Shown: positions 20,201 to 27,880, counted from the stretch's first letter. The stretch is 64,000 nucleotides of DNA from Streptomyces lydicus (GCF_004125265.1 NZ_RDTE01000003.1:5642001-5706000); one strand, 5' to 3'. Numbers and translations are program-made. The notes: generated from the letters alone by a model not told the origin.

Positions 20201-20913
20201 GGCCTGTGATGGCGGTCCGGCCCTTCCGGCAGCCGCCAGTAACAGACGTGCTCCCGCAGGACGTCGACCGCGTCGGCCAGGAAGAGCGCCGGCAGCGTCA
20301 CCGCCGCGTCATGGCACAACTCACCCTCGGGGAAGGCGAATTGATGCTTGTCCCAGAAGGTGCGGCGGAAGACCTTGTTGCGGGCGAAGTCGTCGGACAG
20401 CAGGGTCGGATCGTCGCGGAGACGGGTGCGCAGCGCGGTGGCGCGGGTGGCCGGATGACGTGCCGACTGGCTGCGGCCGGCCGCACCGAGCCGGTAGACA
20501 TTGCCGGTCGCCAGGTCCGCGCCGGACCGGTCCAGCAGCCCGACCAGATCCTCGTACGCGCGCGGCAGCAGCACGTCGTCGGCGTCGAGGAAGGCCAGAT
20601 AGCCGGTGTGCGGATAGGCGTGCCGGGCACCGGTGTTGCGGAGCGCGCCGCAGCCGGGGGACGGCGGGCCCCCGGTGTGGTGGACGATCCGGAACCGCGG
20701 GTCCCGCTCGGCGAAACGGCGGGCGGGAGCGGCGGGCCCGCCCCGTGCGGCGGAGGCGTCCTGGCCCCCGTCCGCGGGCGGGCCGTCGTCCACCATCACC
20801 ACATCCAGATCGGTCAGCGTCTGGGCCGCGACCGACTCCAGGCACTCCTCCACATTCCGCTCGGACCCCTCGATGCGATGGACCGGGACGACGACGGTGA
20901 GCCGAGGCTTCAT
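17239..20913 (-). CDS. Bifunctional GT2 glycosyltransferase / CDP-glycerol glycerophosphotransferase (TagF-like) fusion
   Basis: This 1224-residue protein has three parts. The N-terminal GT-A domain (1-240) carries LTVVVPVHRIEGSERN, VMVDDGPP and the DXD site FLDADDVLLP. A long beta-rich linker follows (about 330-830). The C-terminal GT-B domain of the TagF/TarF family (about 845-1224) carries SSFGGRAYGDSPRAVHEEL, IQTWHGTPLKRIGAD, SPNAHSTPVLRSALGY, GLPRTDAFF and VTDYSS. TagF enzymes polymerise poly(glycerol-phosphate)-like chains from CDP-activated polyols. The fusion suggests one enzyme adds both a sugar and a phospho-polyol unit, as expected for an actinomycete teichoic-acid-like polymer. 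ATG 20911-20913; no strong Shine-Dalgarno is seen. Confidence 0.9.
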   Translation of the reverse strand: MKPRLTVVVPVHRIEGSERNVEECLESVAAQTLTDLDVVMVDDGPPADGGQDASAARGGPAAPARRFAERDPRFRIVHHTGGPPSPGCGALRNTGARHAYPHTGYLAFLDADDVLLPRAYEDLVGLLDRSGADLATGNVYRLGAAGRSQSARHPATRATALRTRLRDDPTLLSDDFARNKVFRRTFWDKHQFAFPEGELCHDAAVTLPALFLADAVDVLREHVCYWRLPEGPDRHHRPDARGVRDRFAAVAGIRRFLADPAHARLRAYQRDYDRAQLTDGLLDLVEALPAAAPECRTAFLDCARDFLSGVDPRLFPTLPVELRMRWYLIRTGRLADLLTLLTHEARNPAGFAVAGPPLRKRAVLPLTPPLELPPGVTRLDRADFPVRARVREAEWRGGVLVLRGYAYIRNVDAATRHSYLRTAVLSYGRRRILLPLRPVAMPEATAESGQELHCYDWSGFELRLDPARLRKGGRWEEGDWSVGVLLASAGVVRAAPLHAAETGSGAAPCARELPGDGTGAVRITPRYVDGRLRLSVVRPLRRLTGHRAAAAGALDLTVSTPGPTPTALRLTHQGTGTVVSFPVEAEPPAGAEAGTGPGQANEAPDGAPRTAPDAAHRTPSPSSPSLTFRIRLDALAAARPPRDGAPRAILPAHTESWAAEVVLPGGGTGPIACDLALAPAAHPLPHGRELVLAAGPAGNLLLHDRTPQPYLDRALWRADGTLLVAGALPGAAPLATELVLKHGAHAAELAFATTHDEGRFHAALPLGALPSLAGPLPLREGRWTLHLRERGAPGSALDAPVRALPSLLDGLPATRTVRGKPLTLDRHRHDEALVVAGPALPATDRGPYRRRMLREQHYALHRSRPLRDTVLYSSFGGRAYGDSPRAVHEELVRRGMDVEHLWAVRDAQTAVPETARAVLVGSAEWHGALAHSRWVVTNTHLPRWFTRRGGQRIIQTWHGTPLKRIGADLAGTLCAGLAHLAPRPRVSRQWSVLLSPNAHSTPVLRSALGYSGRLLETGLPRTDAFFAADRDLRAAAVRERLGIEPGRKVVLYAPTPRDDLAYDAGHHRLHLPLDLDLARRELADDHVLLVRSHPLVADRLPAHHAPFALDVSAHPDATELLLAADVLVTDYSSLAADFANTGRPMLFLTPDLPHYRDTLRGFTLDFEARVPGPLLTSTGELIDALGDLEEIAAAGADAYAEFREAFCHRDDGGAAGRVADLMER

Positions 20914-21070
20914 ACGTGGACCAAGCCTTTCCGGACTGGCGAATGCACAAGACCGGTCCGTTCAACTCGCCCACGGCGGCACGGTCACCGGATCTGCGCT
21001 GAAAGGGTGAGAGGCCCCGCGCCGGGCGTCCGTGTGTGCGGGACCGGGCGTCCGCGTGTGCGGCGACCGC

Positions 21071-21173
21071 GCACCACGGCGTGCAGGGCCGCTCGCCCGT
21101 GGGCGCAGGCCCGCACATCACCCTGTGCCCGCCCGCACATCACCCTGTGCCCGCCCGCACATCACCCTGTGCC
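21071..21173. repeat. Dyad-bearing 22-bp direct repeat array in 408-bp spacer
   Basis: The spacer 20914-21321 between the TagF-like gene and a divergent methyltransferase gene holds no gene. Within it GCACAtcacccTGTGC occurs three times with an exact 22-bp period (starts 21113, 21135, 21157). Each copy has perfect 5-bp arms. A related GCAC-N6-GTGC lies at 21071, 42 bp upstream of the first. The period is close to two helical turns, so the dyads would face the same side of the DNA. This looks like an operator array; no known consensus was recognised. Confidence 0.6.
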
Positions 21174-21321
21174 GGGCCGTGCGTCCGTGCGTGCGGGGAT
21201 GACGCGCGGTGCGCCCATTCGGCGCGCCGTAGCGCCGGGCCGCGTCCGATGCCGTAGACCCGTTGCACAGCCTTACGGCGTTTTGCGCGCCGTGTTCCCC
21301 AGGGAAGGTGACCGCGTCCCG

Positions 21322-22008
21322 ATGCCCGGCAGAACCGACAGCTCCGCCGCCACCGACAGCCCCGACGCCGGGCCGCCCGGCAGCGACACCCGGACCGTCC
21401 GGCCCACGCCTCCCACGGGCACCGCGCCGTCCGCCTCCACCGCGCGGCTGCCGGCCGACCGGGGCCGCGGCGGCCCGGCACGGCTGCTGCCCGCCCGCTC
21501 CCCGTACCGCAGTCAGCTGCGGCGGATCGGCACCGGCCGGGTACTGGAGATCGGCTGCGGGACCGGCGACACGCTCGCCGACTGCGCGCCCGGCAGCATC
21601 GGCGTGGACCACGATCCGCAGTCCGTGGCCCGCTGCCGCCAACGCGGGCTGACCGCCTACACGGCCGACACCTTCCTGGCGAGCCCGCACGCCAGGCCCG
21701 GCGCCTTCGACGCGCTGCTGACCGCGAACGTCCTGGAGCACCTGGACGACGAACAGGTCGAGGAGCTGCTGCGGGCCTACGTCCGGTACGTACGGCCGGG
21801 CGGCGGAGTACTGCTGATCACCGCGCAGGAGGCCGGGCACCGGGCCGGGCCCGCCCCGGTGCGCTTCACCGACTTCACCCTGCTGCGCGCCTTCGCCGAG
21901 TCCGCGGGCCTGGCCGTACGGCGTACGTACTCCCATCCGCTGCCGCGCCCGGCCGGGATGCTGCTGCGGTCCAATGTGTTCGTGCTGGTGGGGCAGGTGC
22001 CCCGGTAG
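21322..22008 (+). CDS. Class I SAM-dependent methyltransferase
   Basis: This 228-residue methyltransferase_11/25-type protein has the SAM motif VLEIGCGTGDTLADC at about residues 73-87, the acidic loop GVDHDP, and ANVLEHLDDEQVEELL (post-motif II). The first 60 residues are low-complexity Pro/Ser/Thr, so the true start could be later than ATG 21322. GGGAAGG lies 13 bp upstream of that ATG, and an in-frame GTG at 21292 is also possible. The substrate is unknown; the setting suggests a sugar or lipid-linked intermediate of the surface polymer. It is convergent with another methyltransferase gene across an 18-bp repeat array. Confidence 0.82.
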   Translation: MPGRTDSSAATDSPDAGPPGSDTRTVRPTPPTGTAPSASTARLPADRGRGGPARLLPARSPYRSQLRRIGTGRVLEIGCGTGDTLADCAPGSIGVDHDPQSVARCRQRGLTAYTADTFLASPHARPGAFDALLTANVLEHLDDEQVEELLRAYVRYVRPGGGVLLITAQEAGHRAGPAPVRFTDFTLLRAFAESAGLAVRRTYSHPLPRPAGMLLRSNVFVLVGQVPR

Positions 22009-22025
22009 GCGGGGGCACCCCGAGG

Positions 22026-22115
22026 GCGTACGGGCCCGCCGGTGTGTACGGGCCGGCCGGTGCGTGCGGGCCGGCCGGCGCGTACGGGCCCGCTAGCGCG
22101 TGCCGGCCCGCTTAC
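22026..22115. repeat. 18-bp tandem repeat spanning a stop codon
   Basis: Five copies of an 18-bp unit (gcgtacgggcccgccggt and variants) start at 22026, 22044, 22062, 22080 and 22098. The array lies between two convergent methyltransferase genes, and its last two copies include the stop codon (22093-22095) and final residues of the minus-strand gene. Confidence 0.8.
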
Positions 22116-23046
22116 GGGCCCTCACCAGGGCGCGGGTGACGATCGGCGGCAGCACGTCGCGGGCCACCCGGCGCACCGCGCTGCGCGCCGGGACCGGCCC
22201 GCGCGGGGCCGGGCGGGCCGCGGAGGCCTTCGGGGACTGTGCCGCGGACCGCCGCACGGTGCGGGCGGCGGACGCGTGCCGGGAGGCCGGATGGCCGGGC
22301 TCCTCGGCGCCCTTGGCGCTCAACCGGACCAGCGGGGCCCCGTAGACGTACTGCACCTCGTGCCAGATGTCGCCGCGGGACGCGATCCACTCCAGCAGCG
22401 CCTTCTGCAGCGGCTCGGGGTCGCCCCAGGTCCCGTAGAACTTGGTGCCGGTGATGCAGACGGGGTGCAACCCCTCGTTCGTGACGGCCTGCCAGGTGGC
22501 GGCGGCCACCCCGGGGCAGTGTTCGGCGCGGTAGTCGTCCATCACCACGATGCCGTGGGCGGTGAGCAGCCTGCGCACCGCGAGGATGTCGCCGTGCACA
22601 TGCTCGTACAGATGCGAGGCATCGATGTGCGCGAAACGCACCGACCCCTCGTCGACGTGGTCGCTGACGAGCGAGCTGAGCCCCTGGACGATGATGGGCA
22701 ACTCGTCATGGAAGGCGAGGTAGTTGGCCTCGAAGGCGCGGCGGGTCAGCGTCGCGTAGGACTTCCGCATCTCCTTGGAGTTGGAGGCGTCCTCGGCGGG
22801 GGAGTCGAAGAGGTCGCAGACCGTGAAGCGCTCGTCCGGGCGCAGCCGCGCGCCGAGGAAGATGGCGCTCTTGCCCATGTACGCGCCCAGTTCGAGCAGA
22901 TCACCCGGCTCGGAACGATCCTGCTGGTGCGCCAGGAACCAGTCGAAGAGCAGCTGGTCGGCGGTGAAGAACCAGCCTTTGACCTCGGACAGCCGGGTGG
23001 GGCGCGGGAGTTGTTCGGCACTCTGGTCTGCGAGGGGGGCAGTCAT
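22093..23046 (-). CDS. TylF/MycF-like class I SAM methyltransferase
   Basis: This 317-residue protein resembles Methyltransf_24/TylF proteins: DLLELGAYMGKSAIFLGARL (SAM motif I), VCDLFDSP, FAHIDASHLYEHVHGDILAVRRLL and GIVVMDDYRAEHCPGV (metal-binding acidic motif). Family members O-methylate sugars or related hydroxyls in a Mg-dependent way. The last 60 residues are basic, Ala/Arg/Pro-rich and overlap a tandem repeat. ATG 23044-23046 is weakly supplied with a Shine-Dalgarno (GGACC). As the last gene of the glycan cluster it may decorate the polymer; this is inference. Confidence 0.82.
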   Translation of the reverse strand: MTAPLADQSAEQLPRPTRLSEVKGWFFTADQLLFDWFLAHQQDRSEPGDLLELGAYMGKSAIFLGARLRPDERFTVCDLFDSPAEDASNSKEMRKSYATLTRRAFEANYLAFHDELPIIVQGLSSLVSDHVDEGSVRFAHIDASHLYEHVHGDILAVRRLLTAHGIVVMDDYRAEHCPGVAAATWQAVTNEGLHPVCITGTKFYGTWGDPEPLQKALLEWIASRGDIWHEVQYVYGAPLVRLSAKGAEEPGHPASRHASAARTVRRSAAQSPKASAARPAPRGPVPARSAVRRVARDVLPPIVTRALVRARKRAGTR

Positions 23047-23514
23047 GTGCGGTCCGTCTCCAGACGGTCGGGGACATAGGGCTGAGTGCGACGCGTGTGT
23101 GAGGAAGTACGTGCGGTATGTACCGGCGCTGTCTGCCGTGGATGTGGCGGTATAGCGGTCTGGCGGTATAGCGGTATGACGTTGTGGCGGTATCGCTGTA
23201 CCGCCGTACCGCGTGAGGGGGTGTGGCGATATGCGGGTGTGGCGGTATGCGGGTGTGCAGGGTGGTGCGTCTGCAGTTGTCCGGACCTGTGTGGTCCATG
23301 CGGTTGTGGACGCGCGCGGCGTCAGGGCCGCCGCGCACGGGCGCGGCCTCGCGGGGGCCGGGGCGCCCTCACCCGCCCGTGTGCCGACCCGCCCTACGCA
23401 CCGCCGCACCGTGCACGGCACGGCACCACGGCACGGCAGCGGCGTCATCGTAGGCGCAGCAAAATGAACGGGAGATGTCGTGCGGCCGGGGAGCGGCCGG
23501 ACGTCGTGCGGAGT
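23047..23514. other. 468-bp spacer without a gene, with degenerate GT-rich repeats
   Basis: No coding region with Streptomyces-like codon bias fits here. From about 23140 to 23275 the sequence is built from imperfect repeats of tggcggtatagcgg / gcggtatgcgggtgtg type, G/T-rich on the plus strand. It separates the leftward methyltransferase gene from the 3' end of the leftward sugar-permease gene, so it must contain the methyltransferase promoter; none is convincing. Confidence 0.5.
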
Positions 23515-24465
23515 TCACTTCACCGCGCCGGCCATCACACCCGAGACGAACTGACGCTGGAAGGCGAAGAAGACGATCAGCGGCACCACCATGGACAGGA
23601 ACGCGCCGGGCGCCAGCACATCGATGTTGTTGCCGAACTGCCGCACCTCCTGCTGCAGCGCGACCGTGATCGGCGGATGACCACTGTCCGCGAAGATCAG
23701 CGCGATCAGCATGTCGTTCCACACCCACAGGAACTGGAAGATCCCCAGCGAGGCGATCGCCGGGCCGCCCAGCGGCAGCACGACCCGGGTGAACAGCCGC
23801 AGCTCGCCCGCCCCGTCCAGCCGGGCCGCCTCCAGCAGCTCGCGGGGGATCTCGGCGAAGAAGTTCCGCAGCAGGAACACCGCGAACGGCAGCCCGAAGG
23901 CCGTATGGAAGAGGATCACCCCGGCGGTCGTCTCGAAGAGCCCGACCGCGCCGAACAGCTTGGCCACCGGGATCAGCGCCACCTGCACGGGCACCACCAG
24001 CAGCCCGACGACGACCAGGAACCAGCCGTCCCGGCCGGGGAAGTCCAGCCAGGCGAACGCATAACCGGCCAGCGACCCGATGGCCACGACCAGCACCGTC
24101 GCCGGCACGGTGATCGCCGCCGTGGTCAGCAGCGAACCCATCACCTTGTCGTTGGCCAGCAGCTGGCTGTAGTTGTCCCAGGTGATCTGGGCCGGCTTGC
24201 CGAAGACCTGCCACCAGCCGGACTCGGCGATCTGCTGCGGGCTGCGCAGCGAGGACAGCAGCAGCCCGACCGACGGCATCAGCCAGAACAGCGCCACCAG
24301 GACCAGGAAGATCCGCATCGCACCGCCGCCGGCCCGCGCCGCGATCCGCGCGGCGAGCGGCCGGCCGGCCCGTCCGCCCTGCCCGGCCCGTCCGCCCTGC
24401 CTCGCCCGTACGCCGCCGGTCGCCCCGGCCCTCCCGGCCGGTCCGGTACCGTCCACGCTCGTCAT
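23515..24465 (-). CDS. Carbohydrate ABC transporter permease (MalG type)
   Basis: This 316-residue inner-membrane permease has about six helices after a 45-residue Gly/Arg/Ala-rich cytoplasmic lead. The EAA loop is EIPRELLEAARLDGAGELRLFTRVVLPL, which couples to the ATPase; the C-terminal segment FQRQFVSGVMAGAVK is typical of CUT1 sugar importers. ATG 24463-24465 overlaps the stop of the other permease gene by 4 bp (ATGA), and GGAG lies 9 bp upstream. No ATPase gene is nearby. In Streptomyces the shared ATPase MsiK serves several such importers, so it is the likely partner. Confidence 0.92.
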   Translation of the reverse strand: MTSVDGTGPAGRAGATGGVRARQGGRAGQGGRAGRPLAARIAARAGGGAMRIFLVLVALFWLMPSVGLLLSSLRSPQQIAESGWWQVFGKPAQITWDNYSQLLANDKVMGSLLTTAAITVPATVLVVAIGSLAGYAFAWLDFPGRDGWFLVVVGLLVVPVQVALIPVAKLFGAVGLFETTAGVILFHTAFGLPFAVFLLRNFFAEIPRELLEAARLDGAGELRLFTRVVLPLGGPAIASLGIFQFLWVWNDMLIALIFADSGHPPITVALQQEVRQFGNNIDVLAPGAFLSMVVPLIVFFAFQRQFVSGVMAGAVK

Positions 24466-25850
24466 CGGCGACGCTCCTTCCGGATGCGCCGGAGATTGAC
24501 GTACATCACCGGCAGCACGAGCAGCAGCAGGAAGACGGCGATCGCACTGCCCAGGCCCTCGTCGACATCCGTGCCGAACGAGGACTGGAAGAGCTGGAGC
24601 GCCAGGACGTTGGCGGACCGGATGCTGGAGCCCGGGGCGATGATGTAGACCAGGTCGAAGATCTTCAGCACATTGATCATGAGGGTGACCAGCACGACCA
24701 CCAGGACCGGCGCCAGCAGCGGCACCGTGATCCGGCGGAAGACCTGCCACTCGCCCGCGCCGTCCACCCGCGCCGCCTCCAGCAGCTCACGCGGGACACT
24801 CGCCAGCCCCGCCGCGATCAGCACCATCGCGAAACCGGCCCACATCCAGACGTACGAGCCGATGATGGCCGGGGTGACCAGCGCCGGGCCGAGCCAGTCG
24901 ACACCGTGGTACGCCTCGGCGAAATTCGCCGCGGGCAGCCGGAGCCGGGCGCCCTCGGCCCGGTCCGCGGGCAGCGCATAGGTGCCGTCGGCCGCCGTCG
25001 TCGCCGAGGCGACCACCCGGCCGCCCCTGACCGCCTCGACCGTCAGCCCGGCCAGCGCCTTCTCATTGCCGTCGATGACGCCGGGGCGGCCGCCGCCACC
25101 GCGGGTGAAGTCCAGCCACACGGTGCCGGTGACCTCGCCCGGCCGGGGCCGGGCGGCGGCCGCGGCACGGGCCCCGCGCAGATCGCCCGGCTGGACGGCG
25201 ACCAGCGGCAGATTCACCGGAGATGCGGCCCGCACGGCCGAGCGCGTGGTGAACGCACCGCCGCCGGACGGTTCGAGACCGGACCGGGGCCGCGGCTTGG
25301 CGCCGGGGAAGGGAGCCGGTTCGGCGAACGTGTCATGGACACCGACCCACACCGCGTTGGCGGCTCCGCGCTCCGGATCCTGGTCGTAGACCAGCCGGAA
25401 GATGATGCCCGCCGCCAGCATCGAGATCGCCATTGGCATGAACACGATCAGTTTGAAGGCGGTGCCCCAGCGGATCCGCTCGGTCAGCACCGCGAAGATC
25501 AGCCCCAGCACCGTCGAGACCGTCGGCGCCACCACGACCCAGACGACGTTGTTCCTCAGCGCGGTACGGATACCGTCGTCGGAGAACATCGCGCCGTAGT
25601 TGCCCAGCCCCACGAACCCCGTGCCGGACGCGTCGAACAGGCTGCGGTAGACGGAGAAGACGACCGGGTAGACGACCAGCGCACCGAGCAGCAGCAGCGC
25701 CGGCAACAGGAACACCGCGGCCGCCCAGGGGCGGGCGCCCAGCACGCCGCCGCCCGGACGCTTGCCGCTGTTACGTCGGCGGCCGTCACCGCGCGGGCGG
25801 CGCCCCCCACTGTCACTGACCCTGCCCCTGCCGGCCTGTACGGCGCTCAT
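24462..25850 (-). CDS. Carbohydrate ABC transporter permease (MalF type) with inserted extracytoplasmic domain
   Basis: This 462-residue permease is far longer than the usual 290-330 of actinobacterial CUT1 permeases. Helices 1-3 lie within residues 42-168; the last three and the EAA loop (VPRELLEAARVDGAGEWQVFRRITVPL) follow after residue 320. Between them, residues about 172-320 form a soluble insertion. A Pro/Ala-rich stretch is followed by a segment (about 238-312) reading GTVWLDF...ALAGLTVEAVRG...TAADGTYALPA, the pattern of SdrD-B / carboxypeptidase-regulatory-like Ig folds. The position between helices 3 and 4 equals that of the MalF P2 loop in E. coli, which contacts the binding protein. 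ATG 25848-25850. It is second in a lipoprotein-permease-permease order. Confidence 0.88.
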   Translation of the reverse strand: MSAVQAGRGRVSDSGGRRPRGDGRRRNSGKRPGGGVLGARPWAAAVFLLPALLLLGALVVYPVVFSVYRSLFDASGTGFVGLGNYGAMFSDDGIRTALRNNVVWVVVAPTVSTVLGLIFAVLTERIRWGTAFKLIVFMPMAISMLAAGIIFRLVYDQDPERGAANAVWVGVHDTFAEPAPFPGAKPRPRSGLEPSGGGAFTTRSAVRAASPVNLPLVAVQPGDLRGARAAAAARPRPGEVTGTVWLDFTRGGGGRPGVIDGNEKALAGLTVEAVRGGRVVASATTAADGTYALPADRAEGARLRLPAANFAEAYHGVDWLGPALVTPAIIGSYVWMWAGFAMVLIAAGLASVPRELLEAARVDGAGEWQVFRRITVPLLAPVLVVVLVTLMINVLKIFDLVYIIAPGSSIRSANVLALQLFQSSFGTDVDEGLGSAIAVFLLLLVLPVMYVNLRRIRKERRR

Positions 25851-25948
25851 CGTGACGGTCCCCCGGTCCCGGTCGAGGTGGTCGGTGTCAGTGGTCGGTT
25901 TCGGTGGCCGGTGGCCGGTGGCCGGTGGCGGACGACAGGCCCTCGGCG

Positions 25949-26064
25949 CCCGAACGACTTCGGGTACGGACTCGGCGCCCGAACGATGCCTCGTACGGAC
26001 TCAGGGCCCGAACGACTTGGCGTACGGATTCAGCGCCCGAACGACTTCGCGGCGTCCTTCTCCA
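25949..26064. repeat. 29-bp tandem repeat overlapping the 3' end of the sugar-binding lipoprotein gene
   Basis: Four copies with an exact 29-bp period (cccgaacga at 25949, 25978, 26007 and 26036) fill the gap between the lipoprotein and permease genes. The copy at 26036 is the end of the lipoprotein coding sequence (KSFGR, stop at 26030-26032). Downstream copies still read KSFGP-stop or ASFGRR. The unit is not a multiple of three, so this is extragenic duplication of the gene's tail. Confidence 0.85.
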
Positions 26065-27415
26065 GCCGACCCTGGGTGCCCGCGACGTCCTTGGGGTTCT
26101 TCAGGAAGTCCTGCAGGTCCTTCCACTCGCCCTGGCCCGGCTTGCCGCCGAAGGAGGCGGGCGCCTGGTCCGACATGTCGAAGCGGAAGTCGTCACCCGC
26201 CGCGATCAGCGCCTTGGCGATCCGGCGCATCACATCGTCGGCGTACGCCGCCTGGTCGAGCTCCTTGTTGGGCGAGACGAACCCGCCCGCCTGCGCCCAG
26301 ATCTTGGCGGCATCCGTCGACGCCAGGAACGTCAGCAGCGCCTGCGCCGCCTTGGAGTCCTTGAGTGCCACCGCCACATCGCCGCCGGTCACCACCGGCG
26401 ACTTGGCACCCACCGCCGGGAACGGGAAGACCTTGGCGTCCGTGCCGACCTTGGCCTTCGTCTGGGTGATGTCGGCGGCGGCGAAGTCGGCCGAGGAGAC
26501 CATTGCGGCCTTCGGGGTGTCGCCGCTGAAGGTCTGGGTCACCGACGTCGGGAAGTCCGTCTGCAGCGCACCGGAGTTGCCGCCCGCGAGCAGGTCCTTA
26601 CGGCCGAAGAGCTGGCCGAGCGTGGTGAGCGCCTGCGTGACGGAGGCATCGGTCCACTTGATCTTGTGCTGTGCCAGCTGGTCGTACTTCTCGGGCCCCG
26701 CCTGGGAGAGGTAGATGTTCTCGAACCAGTCGGTCAGCGTCCAGCCGTCCGCACCACCCACCGAGACCGGCTCGACGCCCGACTCGGAGAGCGTCTGCGC
26801 CGTCTTGAGGAAGTCCTGCCAGGTCTTCGGCTCCTGGGTGCCCGCGTTGTCGAACGCCTTGGCGTTGTACCAGACCAGGGACTTGTTGCTGGCCTTGAAG
26901 TAGACGCCGTACGGGGTGCCCTTGTGCGCGCCGAGATCCTGCCAGCCCTTGCTGTAGTTCTTGGCGAGCTGCGCCTTGGCGGTCGCGCCGAGCGGCTTGA
27001 GCCAGCCCTTCCGGGCGAACTCGCCCAGCACGCCGACCTGCTGGAGCATCGCGATGTCCGGCGGCCCGCCGCCGGCGATCTTGGAGCCGATGAAGCCGGC
27101 CATGTCGTCGCCGCTGGGTACGAAGTCGACCGTGGCGCCGGTGCGCTTCTCGAACTCGTCCAGCACCTTGACGAAATTCGCCCGCTCGGGCCCCGTCCAG
27201 ACCGCGGTGACCTGCAGCTTCTGGCCCTTGAGCCGGGGGAGTTGCACGGTGGGGGCGGTGCTGCCGCCCTTGCCGCCACTGCCATCGCCACCGCTGCCGT
27301 TGTCCTTCGTGCCGCCGCCACTGCTGCCGCACCCGGCCAGCGCCAGGGCGAGCGCCGTGCCCACCGCCACCGCGGTCGTGGCGCGCACAGCCGTGCGGTC
27401 GAGTCGTCTGCGCAT
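26030..27415 (-). CDS. Sugar ABC transporter substrate-binding lipoprotein
   Basis: This 461-residue extracellular solute-binding protein (family 1) has a lipoprotein signal with lipobox LALAGC at about residues 25-30. A Gly/Ser/Lys linker (to about 52) precedes the bilobed binding domain (LQVTAVWTGPERANFVKVLDEFEKRTGATVDFVPSGDD..., and FPAVGAKSPVVTGGDVAVALKD). It delivers a carbohydrate, identity unknown, to the two permeases encoded downstream. ATG 27413-27415 has AAGGGG upstream. A palindrome pair lies about 115-150 bp upstream, and the 3' end is part of a 29-bp tandem array. Confidence 0.92.
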   Translation of the reverse strand: MRRRLDRTAVRATTAVAVGTALALALAGCGSSGGGTKDNGSGGDGSGGKGGSTAPTVQLPRLKGQKLQVTAVWTGPERANFVKVLDEFEKRTGATVDFVPSGDDMAGFIGSKIAGGGPPDIAMLQQVGVLGEFARKGWLKPLGATAKAQLAKNYSKGWQDLGAHKGTPYGVYFKASNKSLVWYNAKAFDNAGTQEPKTWQDFLKTAQTLSESGVEPVSVGGADGWTLTDWFENIYLSQAGPEKYDQLAQHKIKWTDASVTQALTTLGQLFGRKDLLAGGNSGALQTDFPTSVTQTFSGDTPKAAMVSSADFAAADITQTKAKVGTDAKVFPFPAVGAKSPVVTGGDVAVALKDSKAAQALLTFLASTDAAKIWAQAGGFVSPNKELDQAAYADDVMRRIAKALIAAGDDFRFDMSDQAPASFGGKPGQGEWKDLQDFLKNPKDVAGTQGRLEKDAAKSFGR

Positions 27416-27530
27416 CCCCGTACCCCTTGTCGCCGCGCCTGCCGTGCCGGGTGCAAAGGGAGCCGCGCCCTGCCGTGCCGCGCCGCCCCAACCATGCCGA
27501 ACCATGCCGAACCGTGCCGTTCGCGTCATG

Positions 27531-27562
27531 CCCGTACGTACGGGTGCAGGCCCGTACGTACC
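27531..27562. promoter_or_regulatory. Palindrome CCCGTACGTACGGG plus near-copy upstream of sugar importer
   Basis: CCCGTACGTACGGG (27531-27544) is a perfect 14-bp palindrome, and CCCGTACGTACC follows 20 bp later (27551). Both lie 115-150 bp upstream of the lipoprotein start. The rest of the 525-bp spacer 27416-27940 has no gene. It also holds a 10-bp triplicate (accatgccga type, 27491-27520) and degenerate tgcggtgtac repeats (27631-27695). A LacI- or GntR-type operator is possible; no regulator gene is adjacent. Confidence 0.4.
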
Positions 27563-27880
27563 TACGTGCTGTTCGCGTCGTGCCGTGCGATGGTGCGTGG
27601 TCGCGCTACGCCTCGCCGTGCCCTGGTGGTCTGCGGTATGCGTCGTGCTCTGCGGTGTACGCCGTGCGGTGTACGTCGTGCTGTGCGGTGTGCGACAGTC
27701 CTACGCCCTGGCCACCGGCTCCGCAATACCGCGTTCCGCGCCAACGGGCCTTTCGTGACGCGGCTGTTATGGGCGGCGCACGGGGTCCGCGACGAAGCGC
27801 GCACCGGGCTCATGAGCGGGCGGGGGCAGTTCGCAACAGGGCGGCGCACCGGGCCCCACCACGAGGCCGCCCCACCCGCT

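Noticed and set aside
17290..21321. Very long plus-strand open frame antisense to the TagF-like fusion gene
   Set aside because: It is the mirror of a GC-rich minus-strand coding region; the opposite strand has domain motifs and the plus-strand product has none until the methyltransferase at 21322.
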